Made by a program: the position numbers and the translations under genes. Shown here piece after piece: positions 52,996 through 62,700 of a DNA stretch of 64,000 nt. Below the pieces are notes generated by a model that saw nothing but the letters and a program-made list of their open reading frames with translations, searched no databases and was not told the DNA's origin. Each line of letters starts with the position of its first letter. The first letter of the stretch is position 1. Origin of the DNA: Halobacterium zhouii (lineage in GTDB: Archaea > Halobacteriota > Halobacteria > Halobacteriales > Halobacteriaceae). The stretch lies in assembly GCF_021249405.1 (NCBI RefSeq), contig NZ_CP089593.1, positions 1,240,001-1,304,000 on the forward strand, in the 5' to 3' direction.

Positions 52996-53598
52996 ATGAC
53001 TGACCACGAACTTCCACCACTGCCGTACGACTACGACGCACTCGAACCGCACATCTCAGAGCAGGTGCTCACGTGGCATCACGACACCCACCATCAGGGC
53101 TACGTGAACGGCCTCAACAGCGCCGAGGAGACGCTCGCCGAGAACCGCTCGAACGGCGAGTTCGGTTCCTCCGGGAGCGCCATCCGCAACGTCACCCACA
53201 ACGGCTGTGGGCACTACCTCCACACGATGTTCTGGGAGAACATGAGTCCGGAGGGCGGCGACGAGCCGTCTGGTGACCTCGCGGACCGCATCGAGGAGGA
53301 CTTCGGCTCCTACGAGGGCTGGAAGGGCGAGTTCGAGGCCGCCGCGAAGAACGCCTCCGGCTGGGCGCTCCTCGTCTACGACCCGGTCTCCAAGCAGCTC
53401 CGGAACCTCGTCGTGGACAAGCACGACCAGGGCGCGCTCTGGGGCAGCCACCCGATTCTCGCGCTCGACGTCTGGGAGCACTCCTACTACTACGACTACG
53501 GCCCCGACCGCGGCGACTTCATCAGCAACTTCTTCGAGGTCGTCGACTGGGACGACGTCGCGGAGAACTACCAGGACGTCGCGAGCACGTACGAGTAG
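52996..53598 (+). CDS. sod: Superoxide dismutase (Mn/Fe)
   Basis: Mn/Fe-type superoxide dismutase of 200 residues, removing superoxide in the cytoplasm. Metal ligands by motif are H28 (LTWHHDTHHQGYV), H76 (YLHTMFWENMSP), D158 and H162 (ALDVWEHSYYYDYG). The Gln in WALLVYDPVS-type neighbours does not decide between Mn and Fe; haloarchaeal enzymes are Mn-type. The ATG at 52996 has GCTTTAACAG (52951-52960) about 35 nt upstream as promoter. The spacer before it also holds GTGAC-TG-GTCAC (52899-52910). Confidence 0.94.
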   Translation: MTDHELPPLPYDYDALEPHISEQVLTWHHDTHHQGYVNGLNSAEETLAENRSNGEFGSSGSAIRNVTHNGCGHYLHTMFWENMSPEGGDEPSGDLADRIEEDFGSYEGWKGEFEAAAKNASGWALLVYDPVSKQLRNLVVDKHDQGALWGSHPILALDVWEHSYYYDYGPDRGDFISNFFEVVDWDDVAENYQDVASTYE

Positions 53599-53714
53599 GG
53601 ACTCGGCAGCGCCGAGCGAGAAGATCCACCACCATTCTTTCACGCGCCACCCGTCAGCGACAGCCGTAGCGCTCGTCCTCGTCGCGTACTGCTATCACTC
53701 GGCGCAACTCTTCG

Positions 53715-54164
53715 TCACTCGGCGGGTTCCGGTGCGAACGCCTCGACGCCGTGTTCCTCGGCGTGCGCCCAGATGTCGTCGGTGAGTTCGTTGAAGTCGT
53801 ACTGCTTGCCGTTCGTGTCGAGGCCGACGACGACGCCGACTTTGGTGTCGTCGTCCACGAGGAACGTCCGGAACAACTCCCACGTGTCGAACCCGCGGTG
53901 CGTGTACCGGAACTCCGAGTAGTGGAGGTTGTTGTACGTCTCTCGCGTGACAAACCCGTACCGTTCGTTGTCGAGGTGCTGTTCGACGTCGACGTCCGAG
54001 ATACGGGACTCGACGTCGTCGCGCAGATACAGCGCTTCCTGGGTCCGTTGATCGAGCACCCAGACGTCCCGCAGATTCCCGTCGACGGCGTCCACGAGCG
54101 TTCGAACGAGAGCGGCCTTCCCACCGTCGAGGTCCGACGTCGGCGTCGTATCGTGCGCTGTCAT
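53715..54164 (-). CDS. Conserved haloarchaeal protein, unknown function
   Basis: A soluble 149-residue acidic protein. Segments GNLRDVWVLDQRTQEALYLRDDVESRI, RYGFVTRETYNNLHYSEFRYTHRGFDTWELFRTFL and KVGVVVGLDTNGKQYDFNELTDDIW look like an alpha-beta sensor-like fold. Similar proteins occur widely in haloarchaea as hypotheticals. The ATG at 54164 has CTTATACATT about 35 nt upstream. It may be a small PAS/roadblock-like domain, but I cannot prove this. Confidence 0.75.
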   Translation of the reverse strand: MTAHDTTPTSDLDGGKAALVRTLVDAVDGNLRDVWVLDQRTQEALYLRDDVESRISDVDVEQHLDNERYGFVTRETYNNLHYSEFRYTHRGFDTWELFRTFLVDDDTKVGVVVGLDTNGKQYDFNELTDDIWAHAEEHGVEAFAPEPAE

Positions 54165-54306
54165 GCAGTCCGGTCGTTCGTGGTTCTGACAGGTGAATGT
54201 ATAAGAGTTCCCCAATGTTTCTGAACGCCCGACTCGCGTCAGACGCTGGCATGGCGGCCGCGCCCCACACCGGGGGATTTTTCGCCCGGAGCGACCCACG
54301 TCCGGT

Positions 54307-54573
54307 ATGCCCGCGCCCAAATCCGAGTTCGAGGAACTCCACCCGTGTGACTTCTACACGCCCGAGGAACTGTTCGACGCCGACGAGATGTACACCGTCT
54401 ACGAGATCGCGCGCCTCCTTCAGGGCCTCGACGCCGACGCCGACATCGAACCCGAGACCGAGAACGTGTTACTCGACTGGGCGATTCCGTGGGTCGTCGA
54501 GAACGCCGACGATCTGGTCGTCGCGGAACCCCGGAACGACGACGAACCCGGCTACTACGGCCGGAAGGAGTAG
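54307..54573 (+). CDS. Small conserved haloarchaeal protein (possibly DUF5827)
   Basis: An 88-residue acidic soluble protein. FEELHPCDFYTPEELFDADEMYTVYEIARLLQGLDADADI and LLDWAIPWVVENADDLVVAEP make a compact helical core. I recall the same pattern in haloarchaeal DUF5827 proteins, but the family name is from memory. It is highly conserved-looking and probably a real gene. Function unknown. Confidence 0.75.
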   Translation: MPAPKSEFEELHPCDFYTPEELFDADEMYTVYEIARLLQGLDADADIEPETENVLLDWAIPWVVENADDLVVAEPRNDDEPGYYGRKE

Positions 54574-54623
54574 TTCGACCGCGGCGCGCGACGGCTACCC
54601 GAGTCGCGCCGACCGTGCCCGGG

Positions 54624-55199
54624 TTACCCGAGACGCGCCGACCGCGCGGCGAGTTCGACGTCCGCGTGCGGGTCGTTCGTGATGCTCGGGCCGTGACCAG
54701 GGTACAGTACGTCGAGGTCCTCGCCGACGACGTCCGCGACGCGCTCGATGCTCTCCACGAGCGTCTCGCGGTCGCCGCCCGCGAGGTCCGTGCGCCCGAA
54801 ACTCCCGTTCTGGAAGACGAGGTCGCCGCCGAACAGCGCGCTCGCCCGCTCGGAGTGAAAACACAGGTGGTTCGGTTCGTGACCAGGCGTGAACAGCGCA
54901 GTGTACTCGTGGTCACCGATAGTGAGTTCGTCCCCGTCGACGAGTTCGTGGTCGACGCCCTCGACCCCCTCGTACCCCCACACGTCCACGTCGAACGCGT
55001 CGGTCACGGCATCGAGGTTGCCGACGTGGTCGGGGTGTGGGTGCGTGAGCACGAGTCGGTCGAGGTCGGCCACGCGTTCTCGAACACTCGATACGACGTC
55101 GTAGTTCGCGCCCGCGTCCACGAGCGTCGTCCGCTCGCCGGAGACGAGGAAGGCGTTACAGGTGAACGCCTGCACGCCCGCGGAGAGATTGCTGACCAT
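54624..55199 (-). CDS. MBL-fold metallo-hydrolase
   Basis: Metallo-beta-lactamase-fold hydrolase of 191 residues. The metal motif H53-x-H55-x-D57-H58 (LTHPHPDHVGN) and the later HEPNHLCFH, FGGDLVFQNGSFGRTDLAGG and LYPGHGPSITND complete the two-metal site. This glyoxalase II-like subgroup hydrolyses thioesters or lactones. The start MVSNLSAGVQAFTCNAFLV is the normal first strand. It converges on the small gene at 54307. Confidence 0.88.
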   Translation of the reverse strand: MVSNLSAGVQAFTCNAFLVSGERTTLVDAGANYDVVSSVRERVADLDRLVLTHPHPDHVGNLDAVTDAFDVDVWGYEGVEGVDHELVDGDELTIGDHEYTALFTPGHEPNHLCFHSERASALFGGDLVFQNGSFGRTDLAGGDRETLVESIERVADVVGEDLDVLYPGHGPSITNDPHADVELAARSARLG

Positions 55200-55309
55200 G
55201 CGCCTGCTATGGACGCACGACCTTTGGCGTTACCGGGATCCGGCGGACAGTCGAAGGCGACCGCCGAGAGACGCGGTCGGCACTGGGCGCGTAAGCGAGG
55301 CCACGACCG

Positions 55310-55648
55310 TCACCGGGGCGCGCCCGCGAGCACGAGTTTCGAGTAGTGGTCGCGGTTCCGCACCTGGCGTTGCTCGTCGGCGTCGATGCGGATGGCCTCC
55401 CCCTCCTCGAGCGCGACCGTCTCGGTGCCGAAGTCCACGTCCACGCCGCCCTCGACTACGTAGTACACCTCCTCCTGGCCGTCCTCGGTGTGGTCGTGTT
55501 CCATCCCTTCGGCGCCGGGTTCGAGCGTGTACACCGAGAAGCCGAGTTCCGTCGTGTCGAGCGCGTCCTTCAGCATGTAGAGGTCGGCGTCGGCGTCGTC
55601 CGGAAGCGGCGATTCGACAGCCTCGACGCTGGTTGTCTCGTACGGCAT
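55310..55648 (-). CDS. Cupin domain protein
   Basis: A 112-residue single-cupin protein. Cupin motif 1 is EGMEHDHTEDGQEEVYYVVEGGVDV, with two His and a Glu as likely metal ligands; motif 2 is the ALEEGEAIRIDADEQRQVRN segment. Such small cupins may be isomerases or ligand sensors. The ATG at 55648 is chosen; the upstream frame is unconserved. It stands divergent to thyX. Confidence 0.82.
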   Translation of the reverse strand: MPYETTSVEAVESPLPDDADADLYMLKDALDTTELGFSVYTLEPGAEGMEHDHTEDGQEEVYYVVEGGVDVDFGTETVALEEGEAIRIDADEQRQVRNRDHYSKLVLAGAPR

Positions 55649-55785
55649 ACGAGAACCTGTGTCTACGCGACACTTTAACGTACTTGCCGATCCAGTTCGT
55701 TCACCGACCAGGTCCACCCACAACCGGGTCCGCCCGCCGCCTGTCGGAGCGCTTTAGTCGCCGGGGCATCCATCCATCTGTCAGT

Positions 55786-56529
55786 ATGCGAGTGCGCCTG
55801 CTCGAAGCCACGGAAGACCCCGAGGAACTCGTCTGCCGGGGAGCGAGGAACGACTACATGAGCGACTGGGTCGGCGACCAGTCCTTCGAGGACGCCATGG
55901 CCGGTGTCGACGGCGACACCATCGAGGAACAGAAGGCGAACTTCCTCGGGAAACTGCTCAAGCGCGGGCACTACGGCCCGTTCGAGCACCCGAGCGCGAC
56001 GTTCGCCATCGAGGGGATGAGCCGCTCCTGTATGGCCCAACTCACACGCCACCGGCACGCGAGTTTCGACGTGCAGTCGATGCGGTACGTCGCCTTCGAC
56101 GACGTCGACCCCGCGGACGTCGAGGACGGCGAGATGGTGGTGACGCCGCCCTCCGCGACAGACGCCGAGTGGGTCGGCCGCAACCAGCAGGGAGGGCAGG
56201 CCGACGAGGACGTCGTCGAGCGCCGCGAGGAGGTCTTCCAGTCGTCGGTGCGCCGCGCCGTCGAGGACTACCAGGAACTCCTCGACCTCGGGATGCCTCC
56301 GGAGGACGCGCGCTTCGTGCTCCCCATCGGCACCGAGGTGAACGTCGTCGTGACGCTGAACCCGCGCTCGCTGATGCACATCGCTGACATGCGCGCCGCC
56401 GCCGACGCGCAGTGGGAGATCCGGGACCTCACCGAGCAACTCCTCGACCTCGCCGCGGAGTGGTGCCCGCACACGTTCGACTACTACGACGAGCACATGA
56501 AACACCGGAAGAACCGGCTCGCGCCCTGA
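55786..56529 (+). CDS. thyX: FAD-dependent thymidylate synthase ThyX
   Basis: Flavin-dependent thymidylate synthase of 247 residues, making dTMP from dUMP with methylene-tetrahydrofolate as carbon donor and NADPH. The diagnostic ThyX motif R-H-R-x-x-S-x4-S-x-R-Y is complete at residues 88-101 (RHRHASFDVQSMRY). The C-terminal half has VLPIGTEVNVVVTLNPRSLMHIADMR. The ATG at 55786 is preceded by GCTTTAGT (55751-55758). Folate supply may connect to folP/mptE at 42-44 kb. Confidence 0.93.
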   Translation: MRVRLLEATEDPEELVCRGARNDYMSDWVGDQSFEDAMAGVDGDTIEEQKANFLGKLLKRGHYGPFEHPSATFAIEGMSRSCMAQLTRHRHASFDVQSMRYVAFDDVDPADVEDGEMVVTPPSATDAEWVGRNQQGGQADEDVVERREEVFQSSVRRAVEDYQELLDLGMPPEDARFVLPIGTEVNVVVTLNPRSLMHIADMRAAADAQWEIRDLTEQLLDLAAEWCPHTFDYYDEHMKHRKNRLAP

Positions 56530-56588
56530 ACCGACTGGACGACCACTCTCGGAACGGTTCAGGGTCGAGCGGCGACGCGTAGAACAGG

Positions 56589-56903
56589 TCAGGTGTACTC
56601 GATGCGGTCGAGTTCGTAGCGGTACCGGCGACCCGGCGCGTCGACGACGAGCACCTGCCGGTCGCCGTCCCACTCGAAGTGATCGAAGTTCGCGTCCGAA
56701 CTGCCGGGGTTGAGCGAGTTCGACTGACTCCCCACGCCGAAGTACAGTGTCGCCTTCTCCTGTGCCGACTCGTCGACCTGTTTCGCGGCGACAGCGAGCA
56801 CCTCGCCGGTTCGCCGGATGTCGAGGTCGCCGGTGAGTTCCCACGTATCCCCTCGGTACCGGAGCTCTCGTCCTCGCAGGTCGTCCCAGTGCGCTTGGGC
56901 CAT
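56589..56903 (-). CDS. Small beta-rich haloarchaeal protein, unknown function
   Basis: A 104-residue soluble protein with a beta-sheet pattern: LRYRGDTWELTGDLDIRRTGEVLAVAAKQVD, ATLYFGVGSQSNSLNPG and VLVVDAPGRRYRYELDRIEYT. The ATG at 56903 (MAQAHWDDLRGREL) is favoured; one nine codons upstream is possible. It is divergent from the SprT-like gene and converges on thyX. No family recognised. Confidence 0.7.
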   Translation of the reverse strand: MAQAHWDDLRGRELRYRGDTWELTGDLDIRRTGEVLAVAAKQVDESAQEKATLYFGVGSQSNSLNPGSSDANFDHFEWDGDRQVLVVDAPGRRYRYELDRIEYT

Positions 56904-57001
56904 ACTGTTGGACACGACACATTCGACCATCGGTGTTTCGGCGGACGCGAACTGAGTTCCACAGCGTTAACTCGGTCGACCGACGCCCACTATCTGTAGC
57001 C

Positions 57002-57559
57002 GTGACGACCACAGCCCCACCGGACACCCACGCCGGACTCCGTGACGCCGCGGCGGAGTACGCAGCGCGCGTCGACGTGGACGTCGACCTCGGAGCCGTC
57101 ACCTGGGAGGTGTCGACGCGCGCGAAGCGGCGCTCGGGCGCGTGCCTGTTCGACCGGAAGACGGAGTCGGTGACGATCCGCCTGACGTGGGCCGCCTACC
57201 GGGAGTACGGGTGGACGGAGTTCCGGGACGTAATCCGCCACGAACTCGTCCACGCCTGGGAGTTCCAGCAGTTCGGCGAGTCCGGTCACGGGCGCCGGTT
57301 CCGGGAGAAGGCCCGGGAGGTCGACGCGCCACGTCACTGCCGAACGTTCACCGACGCGCGACTCCGACTCGTCTGCACGAACGGCGACTGCGAGTGGACC
57401 GCCCGGCGACACCGCGCGTCGAAGGCCGTCACCGAACCCGGGGACAGGCGATGCGGCGCGTGCCGTTCCCGCTACGCCGTCGAGCACGTCGACTCCGGGG
57501 AACGGTGGCAGACGAGCGACGGGTACGAGGCGGCACGCGAACGGATCGAAGAGTGGTGA
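57002..57559 (+). CDS. SprT-like zinc metalloprotease
   Basis: A SprT/Spartan-like protein of 185 residues. The zinc-protease motif H80-E-L-V-H84 and the third ligand H96 (FGESGHGRRF) are present. A C-terminal zinc ribbon has C125, C130, C151 and C154. The eukaryotic relative Spartan cuts DNA-protein crosslinks; the archaeal role is unproven. The start is GTG at 57002 (VTTTAPPDTHAG); AGCGTTAACTCGG about 35 nt upstream is the likely promoter. Confidence 0.87.
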   Translation: MTTTAPPDTHAGLRDAAAEYAARVDVDVDLGAVTWEVSTRAKRRSGACLFDRKTESVTIRLTWAAYREYGWTEFRDVIRHELVHAWEFQQFGESGHGRRFREKAREVDAPRHCRTFTDARLRLVCTNGDCEWTARRHRASKAVTEPGDRRCGACRSRYAVEHVDSGERWQTSDGYEAARERIEEW

Positions 57560-57656
57560 CCGGCCCGTCTGCAACTCGACCGGGTCCTTATCCAACAGGA
57601 CGCGTCCCCGATGCGGACTCTTCAACCTATAATAGCCCTGGCTACGAGCGGCCGGT

Positions 57657-58004
57657 ATGGAGTACATCTGGCTCGCCGCCGGTGGTGGCGTCTCCATCGT
57701 CCTGCTGGCGCTGATGGGGCTGTGGCGCCGTTCGTCGGACGAACACCAATCCCACCGAGCGCACGAAGCAGCACAGGAACGTGAACCCCCGGTCGAGATC
57801 GGGGAGACGTACGAGTTCGGCGTCACCGAGTTCACCGACCACCACTCCGGGGAGCGGGTCGCGGTCGGGAAGGTAGAGGGGTTCGTACTGTTCACCGAGG
57901 ATGTCCCGGGTTCGCTCGACGAGGGTGACGTCGTTCGCGCGAAGGTGCTCTCGTTCAATCAGGGACGCACGTCCGCCGACGCGACGTTCGTCGAGACGTC
58001 GTAG
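57657..58004 (+). CDS. Membrane-anchored TRAM-domain protein
   Basis: A 115-residue protein with an N-terminal membrane helix (residues 4-23) and a C-terminal TRAM domain (about 48-113) with YEFGVTEFTDHHSGERVAVGKVEGFVLFTEDV and DVVRAKVLSFNQGRTSADATF. TRAM domains bind RNA; small archaeal TRAM proteins act as RNA chaperones, but a membrane anchor is less usual. CTATAATA (57627-57634) lies 22 nt before the ATG, so transcription is probably leaderless. Confidence 0.82.
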   Translation: MEYIWLAAGGGVSIVLLALMGLWRRSSDEHQSHRAHEAAQEREPPVEIGETYEFGVTEFTDHHSGERVAVGKVEGFVLFTEDVPGSLDEGDVVRAKVLSFNQGRTSADATFVETS

Positions 58005-58217
58005 CACTCCCTGATTTCGGTCGCTCCGGACGAACGTCGCGTTTTCACGTTCTGTAGCGGTAGACATCTGGTAGCTATGTGACCCGGTCGACTGATGCCA
58101 TGGCAGAATTCCGAAGCCAGGGTTCCGGGAGACATAGACCCTTGATTTCGGCCGTCAACTCCGAAGACGAGTGTTTCCGAACCACCGGGTACGAATCCAG
58201 TAAATACGCTCTTTGCA

Positions 58218-58236
58218 AGGTCAGTTAAACTGACCT
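58218..58236. promoter_or_regulatory. Operator-like palindrome before the arylsulfotransferase-like gene
   Basis: AGGTCAGTT (58218-58226) and AACTGACCT (58228-58236) are perfect 9-bp inverted arms around a single A. The site ends two bases before the ATG at 58239. A TAAATA box at 58201-58206 puts the transcription start inside the palindrome, so a bound regulator would block initiation. Confidence 0.7.
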
Positions 58237-58238
58237 GT

Positions 58239-59579
58239 ATGCGCAGAGCAACTAAATACAGGGCCGTGTTCGCCTCGGTCATCCTCGTATCGTCGGCCCT
58301 CCTCGTCGCCTCCGCGGTTCCCACTGCCGCCGAGAACGCGGACGCGCAGGCCCAGTCCGAGTGGAACCTCACCGTGGCCGACGGGTACAACATGAGCAAT
58401 CCGCAGGAACGCAGCACCGTCGTCACGGCTCACATCACGGGCGGCGACATCTGGCAGTACTCCCTGAACGGCACGCTGCTGTACCACAACGACACCCACG
58501 ACGCCTACTGGGACGTCGACCCGCTCCCCAACGAGACGAACTCGGTCGTGTACGTCGCTACCGACGAAGTCTACAACGAGTCGCTATGCCACCCCGTCGG
58601 CGATGACGATCACTGCATCCGCCATATCATCGAACGCGCGAACCTCACGACCGGCGAGACCGAGGTGCTGTACTCGCGCGTGGACGCCACGGACTACCGC
58701 CAGTGGCACGACGCCGACCGCATCGGCGACTCCCGGTACATCGTCGCGGACATGTACTCCGACGAGGTGTTCGTCGTGAACACCACCACCGGCATCGTCA
58801 CCTGGGAGTGGAACCTGCAGAACAACTTCTCGCTCGCGTCGGGCGGCACCTACCCCGACGACTGGTCACACACCAACGACGTCGAGAAACTCGCTGACGG
58901 TCGCGTGATGTTGAGCCCCCGCAACCACGACCAGGTGCTGTTCGTCGACCCGCAGACCGGCCTCCAGGAGAACTGGACGATCGGCGCCGACGACCGCTTC
59001 AGCGTGCTCGATGGCCAGCACAACCCGGACTACTTCAACGAATCTGCGGGCGGGCCCGCCGTGGTGATCGCGGATTCGAACAACGACCGCATCATCGAGT
59101 ACGCGCGAACCGAAGACGGTGGCTGGGAACAGTCCTGGGTGTGGCAAGACGAGCGGCTCACGTGGCCTCGCGACGCGGATCGACTGCCGAACGGCCACAC
59201 GCTCATCACCGACACCAGGGGTGGGCGAGTCGTCGAGGTAGACGAACAGGGGGAGATCGTCTGGAACCTCACCCGTGAGAGCCACAGCGAAGGCGGATAC
59301 GCAGCGTACGAGGCCGAGCGCCTGAACACGGGCGACGAGAGCGCGGGCGGTGAGAGCGCGGACTCCCTGGGCCTCCAGTCGCGAACGCCCGACGACGGTT
59401 CGCAAGCCGAGTCGATTCTGGGCGACATCAGCAACTCGGTTTCCAGCGTCACCCCAGCGTGGATACCATCGTACAATCTGCTTCTCGGCTCACTTATCGT
59501 ATTCACTGCGCTCGCGTGGTTCGGCATCGAACTGTGGAACGCCGGATACAGGCCACAGCAACCGCTCGTGCGTCAGTAG
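58239..59579 (+). CDS. Arylsulfotransferase-like surface glycoprotein
   Basis: A 446-residue protein with a signal peptide (1-31) and a C-terminal membrane helix (about 410-432), so the body should face outside. The body is a beta-propeller of the arylsulfotransferase (ASST) type: YRQWHDADRIGDSRYIVADM, DWSHTNDVEKLADGRVMLSPRNHDQVLFVDP and WPRDADRLPNGHTLITDTRGGRVVEVDEQGEIVW. Twelve Asn-x-Ser/Thr sequons point to heavy N-glycosylation. Whether it transfers sulfate is unproven. It is leaderless and has an operator-like palindrome at its start. Confidence 0.82.
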   Translation: MRRATKYRAVFASVILVSSALLVASAVPTAAENADAQAQSEWNLTVADGYNMSNPQERSTVVTAHITGGDIWQYSLNGTLLYHNDTHDAYWDVDPLPNETNSVVYVATDEVYNESLCHPVGDDDHCIRHIIERANLTTGETEVLYSRVDATDYRQWHDADRIGDSRYIVADMYSDEVFVVNTTTGIVTWEWNLQNNFSLASGGTYPDDWSHTNDVEKLADGRVMLSPRNHDQVLFVDPQTGLQENWTIGADDRFSVLDGQHNPDYFNESAGGPAVVIADSNNDRIIEYARTEDGGWEQSWVWQDERLTWPRDADRLPNGHTLITDTRGGRVVEVDEQGEIVWNLTRESHSEGGYAAYEAERLNTGDESAGGESADSLGLQSRTPDDGSQAESILGDISNSVSSVTPAWIPSYNLLLGSLIVFTALAWFGIELWNAGYRPQQPLVRQ

Positions 59580-59785
59580 CACGAGTTTTGCTCACTGGCG
59601 AAGGCGGTTGACAGGCCCTAACTCCCCGAAGAACACCCATCGCGTAATCTGGCCACAGTCGTCCACCTGGTTCCGGCTATCGAACTGAACTGCTGACTGC
59701 CCAGCTGGTGACCGCAAGTTGGCCTACCGTACTTGCCGATCTGATCGCCCACCAACCCACTCCGCCCACCGACTGTCGGGGCTCG
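59580..59785. other. Convergent spacer, 206 bp
   Basis: Space between the arylsulfotransferase-like gene and the helicase-nuclease gene, which converge. Its right end (59728-59789, running into the helicase stop codon) is a diverged copy of sequence from the thyX promoter region (55679-55757). I see no gene. Confidence 0.55.
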
Positions 59786-62700
59786 TTAGCTGAGGGACTC
59801 CACGAGCTCATCCCAGGGGTCCTGGATGTCGTGCCAGTCGCGGGTTCTAGCAGACACCTCTGTGAAGATGAGTGAGGCGTGTACTCGCCGTGAGGGGTCT
59901 ACCTGATTGAGCGCGGCAGCGTACGTGAAAATCTGTGGCTGGTGATGCTGAGACTGGTGCTCGATGAACTCGTCGTAGTCCTGGACTCCGGGCCGATCCG
60001 TCTTGTAGTCGATCACGTGGTAGGCGTCTTCGGTGACGAGGAGGCGGTCGATTTCGCCGGTGACCTGGACGGCATCGACGTTTAACTCCGGTATGCCTGT
60101 GAACTCGGTGGTGAGTTGAAATTCGTCGTGCTGGGCGGTGACCGTGGTACCAGCGATCAGATCGGCGACCCTGTCTTCGACCTGTGTGAGGCGTTCGCGA
60201 GCGGATGTTGCAATCGTCTCCAGTTGGTCTCGGGTGGGTTTGTCGACGAGTTCGCCTCGTTGGTGGGCGGTCGCCAAGAGTTGGTCGACGAGTGACCTGG
60301 CCTCGTCTTCCGGGGGTTGGAGTTCGCAGAGGCGGTGGACGATCGTTCCGAAGACGTTGGCCGGGATTCCGCCTGGTACTGTTCCTCCTGTGGTGGTTGG
60401 TTCGGTGTCGTCGTAGTCCTGTGCGTCGTAGTCGGGGGCGTCGTAGCCGAGTGTGGTGTCGTCGCGCCAGGTGAGTGTGCCCTCGCCGGCGACGAGTTTG
60501 GAGCACTCGTGGGGCGAGATTGAGAGTACGCGGTCGTCGGGCTGTTCCTGCGGTGGTTCGTAGGTGTCGAGGTCGAGTGTGGGTGTGTCTGTGGTTGGTT
60601 CGTAGGGGTGGTGTTCTGGGGGTTGGCGAATCGTGAAGGACCCCGTGGTTTGGGTGCCATCGAGTATGTAGGAGAGTGTGCGTTCGTAGGCTCCGGTTTC
60701 GATGAGTTCTGTGAGCGCGTAGTTTGCGCCTGCGTGGTCTGCCTCGGAATCGTCGACGGCTGAGTTCTCGGCATCGAAGAGGCCGGCCTGAACCCAGTCT
60801 TGCCACGCGTTCGCGTCCGTTGGGTTGGGTTCTTCGAAGCCGTAGGGGTAATCGGAGTCCCCACCGTCGTCGGTGTGTTGGCCGGTGAGGATGAGGTGGT
60901 CGCGGGCGCGAGTGCAGGCGACGTAGAGGGTGCGTTTCTCTTCGGCGCGTTCCTCGGCTTGCCGCTGGTTTTTCGCCAGGCGGCGACTGACCGTCTCATT
61001 GTCCGTGAACGGGTCGCTTGGGTCGGGGCCTTTCTGCCCGAAGACGGGGACGCGGTCACCGTCGCCACCGACCGGGACGGTTTCGAATTCGACTTTTTGC
61101 TGGCCGAGTTGGGCGCCGCCTGCCCGTGTGAAATCGCGGGCGACGCCGGGCACCACGACGACGGGGTACTCCATGCCTTTGGCCTCGTGGACGGTGAGCA
61201 GGCTGACGCTTCCGTCGGCGCTGTCGGTGTCGTGGTCGGCGAACGAGATGACGTTGGCTTCGGGGTCGTGGGCATCGCTGTCGATCCGGTGTTCGATACG
61301 ATTGAGGACCTCCGCGAGGCTATGCTGGTCGTCAGCGTTCCGGAGGCGGTCGCGGAAGCGTTCGACGTTCACCACGGCTTTCTCCCCGCGTTCGCCGGCC
61401 GCGACCGTCGCCAAGTAGCCGGTTTCGTCGAGGATTCGCGTGAACAGCGCTGCCCACGAGTGAGCCGATGCGGCGTCAGTTGTTTGGCCGGCGTACCCGC
61501 GGAATCGCTTGATATCCCGGGTGATTGATTGCCACTGGTCGGCGTCGGCCGCACAGAGGGCGTCCCAGAGGCTGGCGTCCTCTCGTTCCTGGCTGGTAAG
61601 CGCGAGTTGTGCGAGGGCGTCGTCGGTGCACCCGAACATGGGTGAGCGGAGGAGCGCGTAGAGTGCTCGCTGGTTGGACGGGTCGACGAGAACGAGGAGG
61701 AGGTTGACGAGGGTCTGAACTTCTGGGGTTTCGAAGAAGCCCTGGCCCTTGACGACGGTGTGGGGGATGGCTGCGTCGCGGAGCGCGCGCTCGTAGGCTT
61801 CGAGGTCGCCTCGTGACCGGAGTAGAATCGCTACGTCTTCGGGCCGGGCCTCGCGTGGTCGCTCGACCGGCCCGTCGCTGCCGTCATCCCAGGTGTCGTA
61901 CTCGGGGTGGGACTCGTCGAGTTCCTCGTACACCTGTGTGCCGTCGGTGAACAGTTCTGTGAGGCGGTTCGCGACGACCTGTGCCTCCACGGCTGCCGAG
62001 TTCGCCGTCTGTGCCTCGAGGAGTTCGTGACCGGCGCCGTCAGTGTCGCCGAGCAGCGTTTCCTGGAGCGGGCGGTCGACCGGGACGGGGATGTATTCGA
62101 CGCCAGGATCGATGTCCGCATTGTTTTCTCGCGCGGCGGCCAGGGGTTCGGAGCGTGCTTCGAAGGCAGCCGGAGTTCCGTTTCTGACGGCGTACCAGGG
62201 GTCGCTGTCGGTGTCGGCTGGTGAGTCGCTGACGAAGATCTGTTCGAAGAGCCCGTTGATGCCCCCTAGCGGTTCGGGGAGCGTGCGGAAGTTGGTGGTG
62301 AGTGGGTCTTGGGTGGCGGTCGTGTCGGCTCGGTCGTTGGCGGTGTCGAGTTCGGTTTGTGCGTCGTCGAAGATGGAGACGTCGGCGCCGCGGAACCGGT
62401 AGATGCTCTGTTTGTCGTCGCCGACGATGAATCGATTCGTGGCGCCGGACTCGCCTGGGTTCTCGCAGGTGAGGGCCTTGATGATCGCCCACTGTTCGGC
62501 GTTCGTGTCCTGAAACTCGTCGACCATCACGTACGCGTCGAGGGGGGAGTCGTCACCATCGGAGAGGAAGCCGATGCTGGCGCGCTCCTCTGCTGGCAGT
62601 GCCTCGAGGAAGTGGTTCGTGAGCGCGATCAGGTCGCCGTAATCCAGGACGCCATCGTCGCGTTTGACCGCGGCGTACTCCTGGAAGGCGGTAGCGGCGA

